23,829 bases of DNA from Verrucomicrobiota bacterium. Lineage in GTDB: Bacteria; Verrucomicrobiota; Verrucomicrobiia; Chthoniobacterales; UBA10450. This document shows positions 7,080 through 14,395 of this stretch, in pieces (positions within the stretch are counted from its first letter, which is position 1; each line of letters opens with the position of its first letter). The notes beneath the pieces were generated by a model, which made no database searches, had not been told where the DNA came from, and saw only the letters and a program-made list of their open reading frames with translations. The position numbers and the translations under genes are program-made. The stretch lies in assembly GCA_003219095.1 (NCBI GenBank), contig QHPM01000124.1, positions 1-23,829 on the forward strand, in the 5' to 3' direction.

Positions 7080-8249
7080 ATGCCTAAATGGGATGATGTC
7101 ATCATCCCGTTTGTTATTACCCGATTAGCTCTCTTACTGGTTGGATGGTTGGGGTTTCGTTTACTTCCGCTTCCTGTCACCTTTCCCTCTGCCTGGGAGA
7201 TCGGCGCCGACGGTAACAAGCAGGCCGTGGTGCATCACATTTCTCCGACTTCTCATCCCTGGGTGAATATGTTGTCGCGCTGGGATGCTGGATGGTATGT
7301 CGAGATTGCGCGAGATGGGTATCGCTATGAGCCCGGCTCTCCCAGCAACGTTGCTTTCTTCCCACTTTACCCGCTGCTGATCCGGGCCATTCACGCGCTG
7401 CTTTTTCTCCCGGCGAACGATTACTGGTGGTTATTAACTGCTATCGCGCTTTCGAACGCTGCCTTGTTTATTGGTCTTATTTACTTCCGCGCGCTTCTAG
7501 CGATGGACTTTGACCAGGAAATCGCTTTCCGTGCAATTACTTACCTTTTAATTTTTCCGACGACTTTTTTCTTCTCCGGTGTTTACAGCGAATCATTGTT
7601 CCTGGGATTGACCGTTGGTGCGTTCTATTACGCGCGCAATAACCGCTGGCTGCCGGCTTGTATTTTCGCCGCGCTGGGAACGCTGACTCGCTCTCAGGGA
7701 ATGATCCTCGCTCTTCCTTTACTGATTGAGTATCTCCGCGAACGCAACTTCAGCTTGCACAAGGTCGGGTGGAACATCGCGGCGTTTGCGCTAATTCCGT
7801 CTGCTCTCCTGGCCTTTGTCCTCTTTCTAAAACTGAAGTTCGGCAGCTGGATTGTTATGTTCGACGTCCAGAATACCTGGGGACGGCACTTGATGTGGCC
7901 ATGGCATCCTCTTGTCTGGTTTCTGCGGCATGCACCAGCGTTAAGCCCGGAACACCACGATAAACTCGATTTTTGTTTCCTTCTTTTACTACTAGGCGCC
8001 GCTATAGCCGGCCTGCGACGATTGCGCGCCTCTTATAGCGTTTACATCTGGATCGCAGTCGTCTTCTTTTCTTGTTGGGGCATGCTCGGGTCCATTCCGC
8101 GCTTTGACCTCGTCATTTTTCCTCTCTTTATCGTCCTCGCGCTCATCGGCGCTCGCAGTCGCGCTTTTCATCTCGGATACATCGTTGCCTCAACCATGTT
8201 CGCTGCCCTTTTCATGCTGATGCATTCCCAGTGGAACTGGGTTGCTTAG
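7080..8249 (+). CDS. PIG-V-like (GT76) membrane mannosyltransferase
   Basis: A 389-residue polytopic membrane protein. Near the N-terminus the sequence has SRWDAGWYVEIARDGY followed by VAFFPLYPLLIR, and then FPTTFFFSGVYSESLF. These are the characteristic PIG-V/GT76 motifs of enzymes that take mannose from a lipid-linked donor on the outer leaflet. About nine further hydrophobic helices follow. The frame is open from 6894, but the first 62 codons lie over the divergent DUF488 gene, so I take the ATG at 7080 (MPKWDDVIIPFVITRL). Eukaryotic PIG-V acts in GPI anchor synthesis; bacterial relatives are found near cell-envelope genes and their acceptors are mostly unknown. Confidence 0.82.
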   Translation: MPKWDDVIIPFVITRLALLLVGWLGFRLLPLPVTFPSAWEIGADGNKQAVVHHISPTSHPWVNMLSRWDAGWYVEIARDGYRYEPGSPSNVAFFPLYPLLIRAIHALLFLPANDYWWLLTAIALSNAALFIGLIYFRALLAMDFDQEIAFRAITYLLIFPTTFFFSGVYSESLFLGLTVGAFYYARNNRWLPACIFAALGTLTRSQGMILALPLLIEYLRERNFSLHKVGWNIAAFALIPSALLAFVLFLKLKFGSWIVMFDVQNTWGRHLMWPWHPLVWFLRHAPALSPEHHDKLDFCFLLLLLGAAIAGLRRLRASYSVYIWIAVVFFSCWGMLGSIPRFDLVIFPLFIVLALIGARSRAFHLGYIVASTMFAALFMLMHSQWNWVA

Positions 8250-8321
8250 AAGCCGTTTAAAAGCGACACATATTTTTTGCACTTGCCTTTCGGCAACAGG
8301 CCGCCGAAGCATTGTACCTCT

Positions 8322-9008
8322 ATGAGAACCGAAGAAACTCTGCGTGCGTTGGACGATTTGATTCGCGAGCGATCGATCCTGCAGCATCCATTCTACCGCG
8401 CCTGGCAACGTGGCGAACTGACCCACGACCAGCTTGGCACCTATTCCCGCGTCTATTATCCCCATGTCGCGGCTTTCCCGACTTACCTGGAGAACGCGAT
8501 TAACTGTGCAATTGATTCATTTACCAGGCGCGCTCTGGAGAATAATTTGCTCGACGAACTGACGAATCCGGCGCCGCATCCCGAGCTATGGCTTGATTTT
8601 GCGACAGCGACCGGGCAAGACCGAGACAAAGTCAAACGGGCGAAACCTCTTGCCAAGGTAGCCGACACCACTTCCACCTTCGATCGTTTAACTAGCCACG
8701 ACATTGCCAGTGGACTGACCGCCCTTTATGCCTACGAATCCCAGCAGCCAGAAGTAGCAGCTGAAAAGATCCGTGGCCTGCGTGAATCCTACGGAATACA
8801 GAGTCCCGAAGCGTTGAACTACTTTGCAGTTCACGCCACCGCTGACCTCGAACATCGTGCCGGAGAGCGAACCGCACTGGCGCGTTGCCTGAATGGCTGC
8901 ACTTCGGCCGAAACCGTTATGAACGCTGCCACTGCAGCACTTGGTGCTTATTGGAATTTACTGGACGGTGTTTGCGAAGAAGCGCACCTAAGGGCAGATC
9001 TTTCTTAA
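8322..9008 (+). CDS. CADD/TenA-like di-metal oxygenase, probable p-aminobenzoate synthase
   Basis: A 228-residue all-helical haem-oxygenase-fold protein. With the ATG at 8322, the metal ligands of Chlamydia CADD (E81, H88, E142, H174, D178, H181) line up at E79, H86, E139, H171, D175 and H178 with almost identical spacing. The self-sacrificed tyrosine Y27 corresponds to Y25 (HPFYRAWQRG). CADD makes p-aminobenzoate for folate by cleaving its own tyrosine with a Fe/Mn centre and oxygen, so the same role is likely here. A longer frame from TTG 8277 adds only non-conserved residues. No folate genes are adjacent. A peroxiredoxin gene follows 19 bases later and may share its transcript. Confidence 0.8.
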   Translation: MRTEETLRALDDLIRERSILQHPFYRAWQRGELTHDQLGTYSRVYYPHVAAFPTYLENAINCAIDSFTRRALENNLLDELTNPAPHPELWLDFATATGQDRDKVKRAKPLAKVADTTSTFDRLTSHDIASGLTALYAYESQQPEVAAEKIRGLRESYGIQSPEALNYFAVHATADLEHRAGERTALARCLNGCTSAETVMNAATAALGAYWNLLDGVCEEAHLRADLS

Positions 9009-9027
9009 CCAGATTAGAGTTACAAAA

Positions 9028-9549
9028 ATGAAACTTATCATCGCGGCGACAGTTCTTTTATCCGCACTATCAACCAGTATGGCACAAACTTTACCACAAG
9101 CCGGGGCGGTCGCGCCCGCGGTCACCCTTCCTTCCAACGACGGCGGGCAGGTGAGTCTGAACGATTACAAAGGCAAGTGGGTCGTTCTCTATTTTTACCC
9201 AAAGGATTTTACCAGCGGTTGCACTCTGGAAGCGCAAAACTTTCAGCGCGATCTGGCTAAATACCAAAACGCCAGTGCTATCATTCTCGGGGTCAGTGTA
9301 GACAACGCCGAATCGCACAAGAACTTTTGTGCAAAAGAAGGATTGAACTTTAAGCTACTGGCCGACACGGATGCCAAGGTGTCGGAGGCCTATGGCTCGG
9401 TCAAGGATTACGATGGGAAGAAGATGTCGGCCCGCAATACATTCATCATCAATCCGGAAGGGAAAATTGCGAGAGTATTTACGGGAGTAAAACCACAGAC
9501 CCACAGTGACGAAGTACTGCAAGCCTTGGCGGAATTAAAGAAAAGCTGA
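9028..9549 (+). CDS. Exported peroxiredoxin, BCP/PrxQ type
   Basis: A 173-residue thiol peroxidase reducing hydrogen peroxide or organic peroxides. Residues 1-19 form a Sec signal peptide (basic start, hydrophobic core, SMA-Q cleavage site), so it acts in the periplasm. The peroxidatic site is YPKDFTSGCTLEAQ with Cys65. The resolving Cys five residues later in E. coli BCP is absent (Gln). Instead Cys101 in NFCAKEGLNF lies 36 residues downstream, matching the alpha-3 resolving cysteine described for Xanthomonas BCP (C48/C84). It is therefore probably an atypical two-Cys enzyme forming an intramolecular disulfide. The gene sits between the CADD-like gene and a DUF1059 gene, all on the same strand. 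Confidence 0.9.
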   Translation: MKLIIAATVLLSALSTSMAQTLPQAGAVAPAVTLPSNDGGQVSLNDYKGKWVVLYFYPKDFTSGCTLEAQNFQRDLAKYQNASAIILGVSVDNAESHKNFCAKEGLNFKLLADTDAKVSEAYGSVKDYDGKKMSARNTFIINPEGKIARVFTGVKPQTHSDEVLQALAELKKS

Positions 9550-9552
9550 ATT

Positions 9553-9741
9553 ATGGCGACTCGAAAATCGATCGACTGCCGCGACTATCCCAGTGACAAA
9601 AAGTGCTCGTTGAAGATTTCGGGATCCGAGGCAGAAGTGCTCGATGCCGCGGTGCAGCACGCCGTCTCGGCCCACGGCCACGAACGTTCGGCGGAATTGC
9701 GCGAAGAGATTCGTTCGCTGCTGAAAGACGAAAGCGATTAG
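9553..9741 (+). CDS. DUF1059 small protein
   Basis: A 62-residue protein with the compact pattern of DUF1059: DCRDYPSDKKCSLKISG, then a helix DAAVQHAVSAHGH and a second helix ELREEIRSLL. The two Cys (9 and 18) and the His pair near the middle fit the prediction that the family binds a metal. No activity is established. Its ATG follows the peroxiredoxin stop by three bases, so the two are almost certainly co-transcribed. Confidence 0.8.
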   Translation: MATRKSIDCRDYPSDKKCSLKISGSEAEVLDAAVQHAVSAHGHERSAELREEIRSLLKDESD

Positions 9742-9780
9742 CGGACTTCGTCGCCACATTCGCTGGTAAAATATTGAGGA

Positions 9781-9924
9781 ATGAAAAAGGCAATCCCTTC
9801 CGCTCGGATCGTGGTGATGACGGTGTCTGCTTTTTGCAGTTACGAGAGGCGGGAAACGACGACGACTCAGACGACAACGGCTCAACCTGCGCCGCCGGCT
9901 CAGCCTGGAAGCGGCCCCGGATGA
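9781..9924 (+). CDS. Small exported Thr/Pro-rich peptide, possibly frameshifted
   Basis: An ATG at 9781 directly follows GAGGA and encodes 47 residues. There is a signal-like start (MKKAIPSARIVVMTVSAFC) with a Cys at 19, then a low-complexity tail (ETTTTQTTTAQPAPP). A lipoprotein is possible, but the residues before the Cys are not an ideal lipobox. One base out of frame, the sequence runs on as PDDAFTPPSQRRRR to a stop near 9979, so the natural protein may be about 65 residues with a frameshift around 9915. Two neighbouring genes are also damaged. Confidence 0.4.
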   Translation: MKKAIPSARIVVMTVSAFCSYERRETTTTQTTTAQPAPPAQPGSGPG

Positions 9925-9988
9925 TGCCTTCACGCCGCCATCGCAGCGTCGGCGGCGGGCCAAGGTAAAGGTGCCTTGAGTCGCCTTT

Positions 9989-10327
9989 TTGATCATAATC
10001 TTGCCGGCGATTGGATTTACTCTCGATAAAAGCGCGGAAGAATGGGGCGCGTTTGAAAAAGATAGCGAAGGTAACCCCGCGGAATTTTTTGGATTTACCG
10101 AAGACACGAATCATCGCCCAAACGAGACGCGGATCGCTTTTTGGGCGAAGACGCGCGACGAGGTAGATCGCGTGGCCAAAATCGTGCGCGAAGCTGGCGG
10201 GCAAAACTTGGAAGGGCCACAAATCTGGCCTGAGTACAGTCCCGGTTATTACGCGTTATTTTTTGAAGATCCCGATGGAAACAAGCTCGAGATCTGCTGT
10301 CGCGGGAGCGCAATCGTTGCGGACTGA
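9989..10327 (+). pseudogene. VOC/glyoxalase-fold protein lacking its N-terminus
   Basis: The body is a clear vicinal-oxygen-chelate domain protein: PAIGFTLDKS, a central strand RIAFWAKTRDEVDR, then YYALFFEDPDGNKLEICC, where the terminal Glu is a typical metal ligand. It lacks the usual opening of about 25 residues with its first metal-ligand His (IDHV-like strand and helix). The only start in this frame is a TTG at 9989. Just upstream, the sequence reads SRLFDH in another frame; removing one A in CATAATC would give FDHILPAIGF, the expected family sequence. A deletion plus a one-base insertion therefore seems likely. Function in the family varies (dioxygenase, glyoxalase, resistance) and cannot be assigned. 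Confidence 0.65.
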
Positions 10328-10350
10328 AGCAGATCAGGGGAAGATTACGC

Positions 10351-10887
10351 GTGTCTCATTCCTCGGCTGATCTCAAGATTCTGCGGCCTCAAAACCGCGT
10401 TCGCTATCTCAAGCTGATCGCTATTTTCAAAATACTCAAAGGCATCTTTCTGTTCTGTTTCGGCATTTCCGTTTTGTTTCTGAACAATCGCCCCAGGTGG
10501 ATTGACGGAATCTCGGATTGGGTTGACGACGAAGCTCTTGTCGTGCACGGCCGGGCCGCGCATTATTTGCTAACGCGTTTACAGGAAGTGCTTACCGGTG
10601 GCGCGCTCCATGCGGCCGGATTGCTGGCTCTCTTCTACTCGGCGGTTTTGTTCACCGAGGGAATCGGGGTTTATTTTCAGCAGCGATGGGCCGAATTTTT
10701 GATGGTCTTTGCGACCGCAACGTTGATTCCATTCGAAGTTTGGCATCTGCATCACAAACCGAGCATCGGTGTGAGCGCGGTGTTGCTCGTCAATTGTTTC
10801 ATTGTTTGGTTCCTGTACAAGGTGTTGAAACGCGAGCGGGCGCATGCCGCGACTAGGCCGCCGGATGTTGTAGTCGAGACGCGTTAG
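10351..10887 (+). CDS. DUF2127 integral membrane protein
   Basis: A 178-residue protein with about four transmembrane helices (ILKGIFLFCFGISVLFL, GLLALFYSAVLFTEGIGV, FLMVFATATLIPFEVWHL, VSAVLLVNCFIVWFLYKV). The segment with TEGIGVYFQQRWAEF leading to TLIPFEVW is the DUF2127 signature. Function is unknown. The start is GTG; a G-rich stretch (CAGGGGAAG) lies just upstream. Its 3' end overlaps the tail of the convergent maf pseudogene by 35 bases. Confidence 0.82.
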   Translation: MSHSSADLKILRPQNRVRYLKLIAIFKILKGIFLFCFGISVLFLNNRPRWIDGISDWVDDEALVVHGRAAHYLLTRLQEVLTGGALHAAGLLALFYSAVLFTEGIGVYFQQRWAEFLMVFATATLIPFEVWHLHHKPSIGVSAVLLVNCFIVWFLYKVLKRERAHAATRPPDVVVETR

Positions 10888-11400
10888 CGGGGCGAAGCCC
10901 AAATTGCGCGAGAACTTCGGTCGTGCGCTCCATCGGCAGGCCAATCACATTCGTGAACGAACCTTCAACCGATGCGATAATACTTCGGCCGGCTGCTTGC
11001 GCCGCGTAGGCGCCGGCTTTGTCGATCGGATTAACGACACGAAAGTAATTGGCGATGCCTCTTTCGTTCAGGTTACGGAAACAGACCTGTGAGATCTCGG
11101 CGAAGCTGATTTTCTTTTGTGGACCCACTATGAAAACCCCCGTGCAGACATCGTTTTACCGATGACTTCCCCTTCGAGTGCAACAAGAGTATCGGCCGCG
11201 AGGACGATCCGATGGGGATGGACCTGGGAGACGGCCAATCCTTTGCGGGTGGCGTTCGCGATTGTCAGCTCGCGCAAGGACAAATTCGCCGACGCCACTT
11301 CGCTCACGGCCGGAGCAATGACTTCGAATTCATAGCCCGCCTCCGCCAAAAGAACGCGTCGCCGCGGCGAATTCGACGCGAGAATAAACGGCGATGGCAC
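10853..11400 (-). pseudogene. maf: maf-family nucleoside triphosphate pyrophosphatase with internal deletion
   Basis: The N-terminal half (from GTG 11398-11400: FILASNSPRRRVLLAEAG, then LAADTLVALEGEVIGK) and the C-terminal half (VCTGVF, ISQVCFRNLNERGI, DKAGAYAAQ, EGSFTNVIGLP) are both well conserved. Maf enzymes hydrolyse non-canonical or modified NTPs. Between GEVIGK and VCTGV the family has about 20-25 more residues (the P-x-D...A..ML..L.GR-x-H segment), which are missing here, and the two halves are in different frames. The N-terminal frame stops about 20 codons before... the C-terminal open frame begins, near 11128. The junction lies near 11150. The gene follows the DUF4412 gene by 14 bases on the same strand. 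As it stands it should be inactive. Confidence 0.8.
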
Positions 11401-11414
11401 TGCCGGCGCCCTAA

Positions 11415-12146
11415 TTACGGAGTGGCGGATGGTATCGGCGCGACCCGAGGCGACGCCGGCACTTTCTCCGCTGGCTTATCGGGCGCGCTTTTCCCGCCGA
11501 AAATATCGGGCATTTTTATTTCTGTGTAATCCGCCGGAATGGAAAATTCGCTGTTCGGAATCGGATCGCGCTTGATTGAAACCAGGGTCATAACGACGTG
11601 CCCTCTTACCGTATCCATCTCAATTTTCACCGGCACGCCAGGCAGGTCTCTGAAATCGGGAACGTTCGTGCCAGAGTTCGCCAGGGCGGACGGTTGCGCT
11701 GTCTTCATTTCCTTCATGATTGCGGCTCCGTCCGGATAGTCGGTGGCGATGTAATAAGTCGCTTTACCCACTGCCGTGTCGGTGGTGAAAACATCCGTCG
11801 GCATCCCATTCACAGTTTCCTTGCGGCCAAGCGAAGTCAGCCTGGACTTTTGCTCAGCCGGAGTAGCTCCGGCAAACTTCTTAACCATTTCCGCCGCCGC
11901 TTTCATTTTGTCGCCCGAAATTCGCACCACTTTCCTTTCCGCATGAATCAGGGTAACGGTATCGCCGGTTTTTGCATCGGTGATCATCGACATTTGGGGG
12001 GCAGGATCTATCCGCACCTTATCGCCTTTGAATTTGATCGTCATTTCACCTGGTGTTCCAGCCATATCGACCTTCTGGACGAGAGTAAGATCCGCGCGGA
12101 GAGAGGCGATCGCGGCGAACAGGAAAAAAAGGGCGATTCGTTTCAT
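11415..12146 (-). CDS. Secreted DUF4412 protein
   Basis: A 243-residue exported protein. MKRIALFFLFAAIASLRA is a typical Sec signal peptide, and the mature part starts DLTLVQKVDMAG. The beta-rich body (MTIKFKGDKVRID, SMITDAKTGDTVTLIH, KVVRISGDK) fits DUF4412, a family seen in Verrucomicrobia, Bacteroidota and Acidobacteria, probably LolA/LolB-like in fold; the function is unknown. The C-terminal 30 residues are a Pro/Ala-rich tail. No Shine-Dalgarno sequence precedes the ATG. maf follows after 14 bases. Confidence 0.75.
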   Translation of the reverse strand: MKRIALFFLFAAIASLRADLTLVQKVDMAGTPGEMTIKFKGDKVRIDPAPQMSMITDAKTGDTVTLIHAERKVVRISGDKMKAAAEMVKKFAGATPAEQKSRLTSLGRKETVNGMPTDVFTTDTAVGKATYYIATDYPDGAAIMKEMKTAQPSALANSGTNVPDFRDLPGVPVKIEMDTVRGHVVMTLVSIKRDPIPNSEFSIPADYTEIKMPDIFGGKSAPDKPAEKVPASPRVAPIPSATP

Positions 12147-12247
12147 AGGAGAGTGCTAGTGGCGACGGTAGTTGTTGGCAAGTCGCGATGGCATCGAAAA
12201 AGCACTTGGCAGGAACATGCAGGCACGGCAACTTGGGCAGTTCTAAC

Positions 12248-12318
12248 GCGGGTGTAGCTTAATGGTAAAGCTGTAGCCTTCCAAGCTACTGACGAGGGTT
12301 CGATTCCCTTCACCCGCT
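12248..12318 (+). tRNA. tRNA-Gly (anticodon TCC)
   Basis: Complete 71-nt cloverleaf: acceptor GCGGGTG/CACCCGC, D arm GCTT..AAGC with AATGGT loop, anticodon stem GTAGC/GCTAC with loop CTTCCAA (anticodon TCC), T stem GAGGG/CCCTT (one G-T pair) with TTCGATT loop, and discriminator T. CCA is not encoded. It reads GGA/GGG glycine codons. Confidence 0.95.
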
Positions 12319-12402
12319 AAGGCCCGATTTCAGGACAAATTTGTGGGATAACCCAGTATCCCGGTCGCCGACGTTGTTCGGGGTGGGCCGGTGAGTTTGA
12401 GA

Positions 12403-12612
12403 TCAATCCCGAAGCAGCCTTTCGAAAAAAATGGAGTTGCAGAGCGCAGGTACCAAGGATACGTCGCCGTCTAAAATGGGAGCAATGGGTTTTCCGCAAG
12501 ACTCTCCATTCTCGTTGTTTACGAAAAGGCATGCGGACTGCTGGCAACCAAGCTCTGTGCGCACCTGCTTGCTGGAGAAACAGAATGCGCCACGGAACGA
12601 TATCCTCGCCAT
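12403..12612 (-). CDS. Possible small Cys-containing protein
   Basis: A 69-residue frame with an ATG preceded by AAAGG at a good distance (AAAGGTAGCAAATG). The peptide contains five Cys, among them GCQQSACLF and ESCGKP, and has no recognisable domain, signal or membrane helix. The start context is the main argument in its favour. Opposite-strand reading is also open here, so this may be chance. Confidence 0.25.
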   Translation of the reverse strand: MARISFRGAFCFSSKQVRTELGCQQSACLFVNNENGESCGKPIAPILDGDVSLVPALCNSIFFERLLRD

Positions 12613-12971
12613 TTGCTACCTTTGCCTAAGCGCAGCTCAAGTCAGAAACGTCCCAGCACCAACGCCGCAGGAGCTGATCCGGAATGTTACCGTCGCGACC
12701 TATCAGGTCGAGCCTGACTTCAGTTTTGGCACGAGTTTCAATCGCAGAAGCGCCAATTGCTTTTACACTTCGGATAAGTTTACCGCCGCTCGCGGCATTG
12801 CCATTTCCACGGTTTCCGCCTGCGGTTACCGAAGAATTTGCGCCACCCGCGGTAAAGATCGAAAGATCGGATCGCGGGGAAAAAGTTGACCTGTGCTATA
12901 TGAGTTTTTGCGGTCAGGCTCGCCCTAGTTTATTTCAATCGCAATCTGCGAGGACGCATTCCATTGTAAAA
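12613..12971. other. Non-coding or degenerate stretch before the beta-barrel gene
   Basis: Several overlapping frames are open here on both strands. On the plus strand the frame of the beta-barrel gene extends back to 12684, but its residues there are low-complexity and no signal peptide would result. On the minus strand there is a Gly/Asn/Ser-rich frame (TAGGANSSVTAGGNRGNG, then AKTEVRLDLIGRDG) between about 12890 and 12630 without a start codon, which could be a gene relic. I see no RNA gene or clear terminator. Confidence 0.35.
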
Positions 12972-14345
12972 ATGGTGACAATTACGAAATATTCCCGGCT
13001 CGCCCTCATTCTCGCACTCGCGCCGATTGGCGGGCAACTGGGAGCACAGGTGGATTTGCCTACGGCCGAATCGGATACCGGGCAGCAAGTGGAAACAACG
13101 CCTCCCCCTGATCTAACCCCTCAGGGACCTGTCCAAATTCGTCCGGATGAGGGGAGCCCGGTAGCTGGAACCGAAGTCAGCATGCCGGAATTCGATATCG
13201 GCCGGCATCTCGAGCTTTCAGGGTCGCTCAACGGTGGCTACGACGATAACGTAAACCTGACTCCATCCGGTTCACCATCCTGGTATGCGAATCCCAATGC
13301 TAACTTTAGATATCGATTCGGCAGCGCCCGCCTCGCCATGGATCTCTTAATAGGCGGTGGAATCAATTATTATTTTGATCATCCGGGTGGCCGGGATTAT
13401 GACCCGCTCCTCTTCCTGGAGTTTTCTCTGGCCTATAAAGTCTCGCTGCGCTTGACGCTCAATCTTTCGACGTCCTCAGCCTACGAAGCCCAGCCGGAGT
13501 TTGGTACCGCACTCAGCTCAACTCGCCGGCTGGGAAATTACTTTCGTTCGACAAATCGACTTTCCGCTCACTACCTATTGTCACATCGGTTGTCGAGTAT
13601 CACCGGTTATTCCCTAAGCGCGCTTGAGTATGAAAGCTCGGCGGCCTCGGGACACGATCGCTTGGAACACGCATTTTCGGAGCAGCTGCGATATCTTTGG
13701 ATGCCAACGACAACCGTTTCCGGGGAGTATCGGTTCAGTATCAATGAATCTTCAAACGCGGCGAAGGAATCGACCACTCAATCCCTAATCGCAGGATTGG
13801 AGCAATCCTTTAGTCCACGTTTCAAGGCCGGTTTGCACAGCGGCGTGCAATTTCGCTCGGGAAATAACGGAGACCGGATTTCGCCTTATGTAGAGACAAC
13901 GCTTGAGTACGAGCTGGAGTCACAAGCAAGGGCAGCAAGCCGGCGATCGGGGGGCAGCACGTATGTCATCTGGACAAATCGATACTCAATCGAAGAGTCC
14001 GACCTGCAGCAGGGCGCGGGGCGCGAGACCTTTCGAACCAACCTGCAACTGAATTATGCGATGACTGCACGGGTCACCGCCAGCCTTGGGCTGATCTACT
14101 TTCACGGCGACAATCAAACTAGCAATCCGACGTCGAGCAGATCGCTCGGAGGATCATCGACCGAAAATACCTTCGACATCACGCCTTCCGTTCGCTACGC
14201 CATCACGCGACATTGGGCGGTTAATGTCGGTTACCGCTACACCGAAGTAGGCCGCGGCTCGGGTGCAGTCGCATTAGAACCGCTTCAATCTGTCGGTTCC
14301 TATACTCGCAACCGCTACTTTGCCGGAATGACAATCTCCTTCTAA
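12972..14345 (+). CDS. Outer-membrane beta-barrel protein (putative porin, BBP2-like)
   Basis: With the ATG at 12972 the product is 457 residues. It has a signal peptide (KYSRLALILALAPIGGQLGAQ), then a Pro/Thr-rich periplasmic linker (TPPPDLTPQGPVQIRP). From about residue 75 onward there are amphipathic beta strands alternating aromatic and polar residues (LSGSLNGGYDDNVNLTPSG, NFRYRFGSARLAMDL, TVSGEYRFSIN, VRYAITRHWAVNVGYRY). It ends in Phe (YFAGMTISF), the C-terminal signal recognised by the BAM complex. The GYDDNVNLTP start is typical of the putative beta-barrel porin 2 family, often found near exopolysaccharide genes. Substrate unknown. I reject the longer frame from 12684 because it would bury the signal peptide. 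Confidence 0.82.
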   Translation: MVTITKYSRLALILALAPIGGQLGAQVDLPTAESDTGQQVETTPPPDLTPQGPVQIRPDEGSPVAGTEVSMPEFDIGRHLELSGSLNGGYDDNVNLTPSGSPSWYANPNANFRYRFGSARLAMDLLIGGGINYYFDHPGGRDYDPLLFLEFSLAYKVSLRLTLNLSTSSAYEAQPEFGTALSSTRRLGNYFRSTNRLSAHYLLSHRLSSITGYSLSALEYESSAASGHDRLEHAFSEQLRYLWMPTTTVSGEYRFSINESSNAAKESTTQSLIAGLEQSFSPRFKAGLHSGVQFRSGNNGDRISPYVETTLEYELESQARAASRRSGGSTYVIWTNRYSIEESDLQQGAGRETFRTNLQLNYAMTARVTASLGLIYFHGDNQTSNPTSSRSLGGSSTENTFDITPSVRYAITRHWAVNVGYRYTEVGRGSGAVALEPLQSVGSYTRNRYFAGMTISF

Positions 14346-14395
14346 AGGCCAATCAGTAGATCAGCAGTCTGAGCGCCCAGCACAGCTGGTTTCGA

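Noticed and set aside
12684..12971. Extending the beta-barrel gene upstream to ATG 12684
   Set aside because: The added 96 residues are low-complexity, and they would place the clear signal peptide at residues 97-122, where it could not work as a normal Sec signal.
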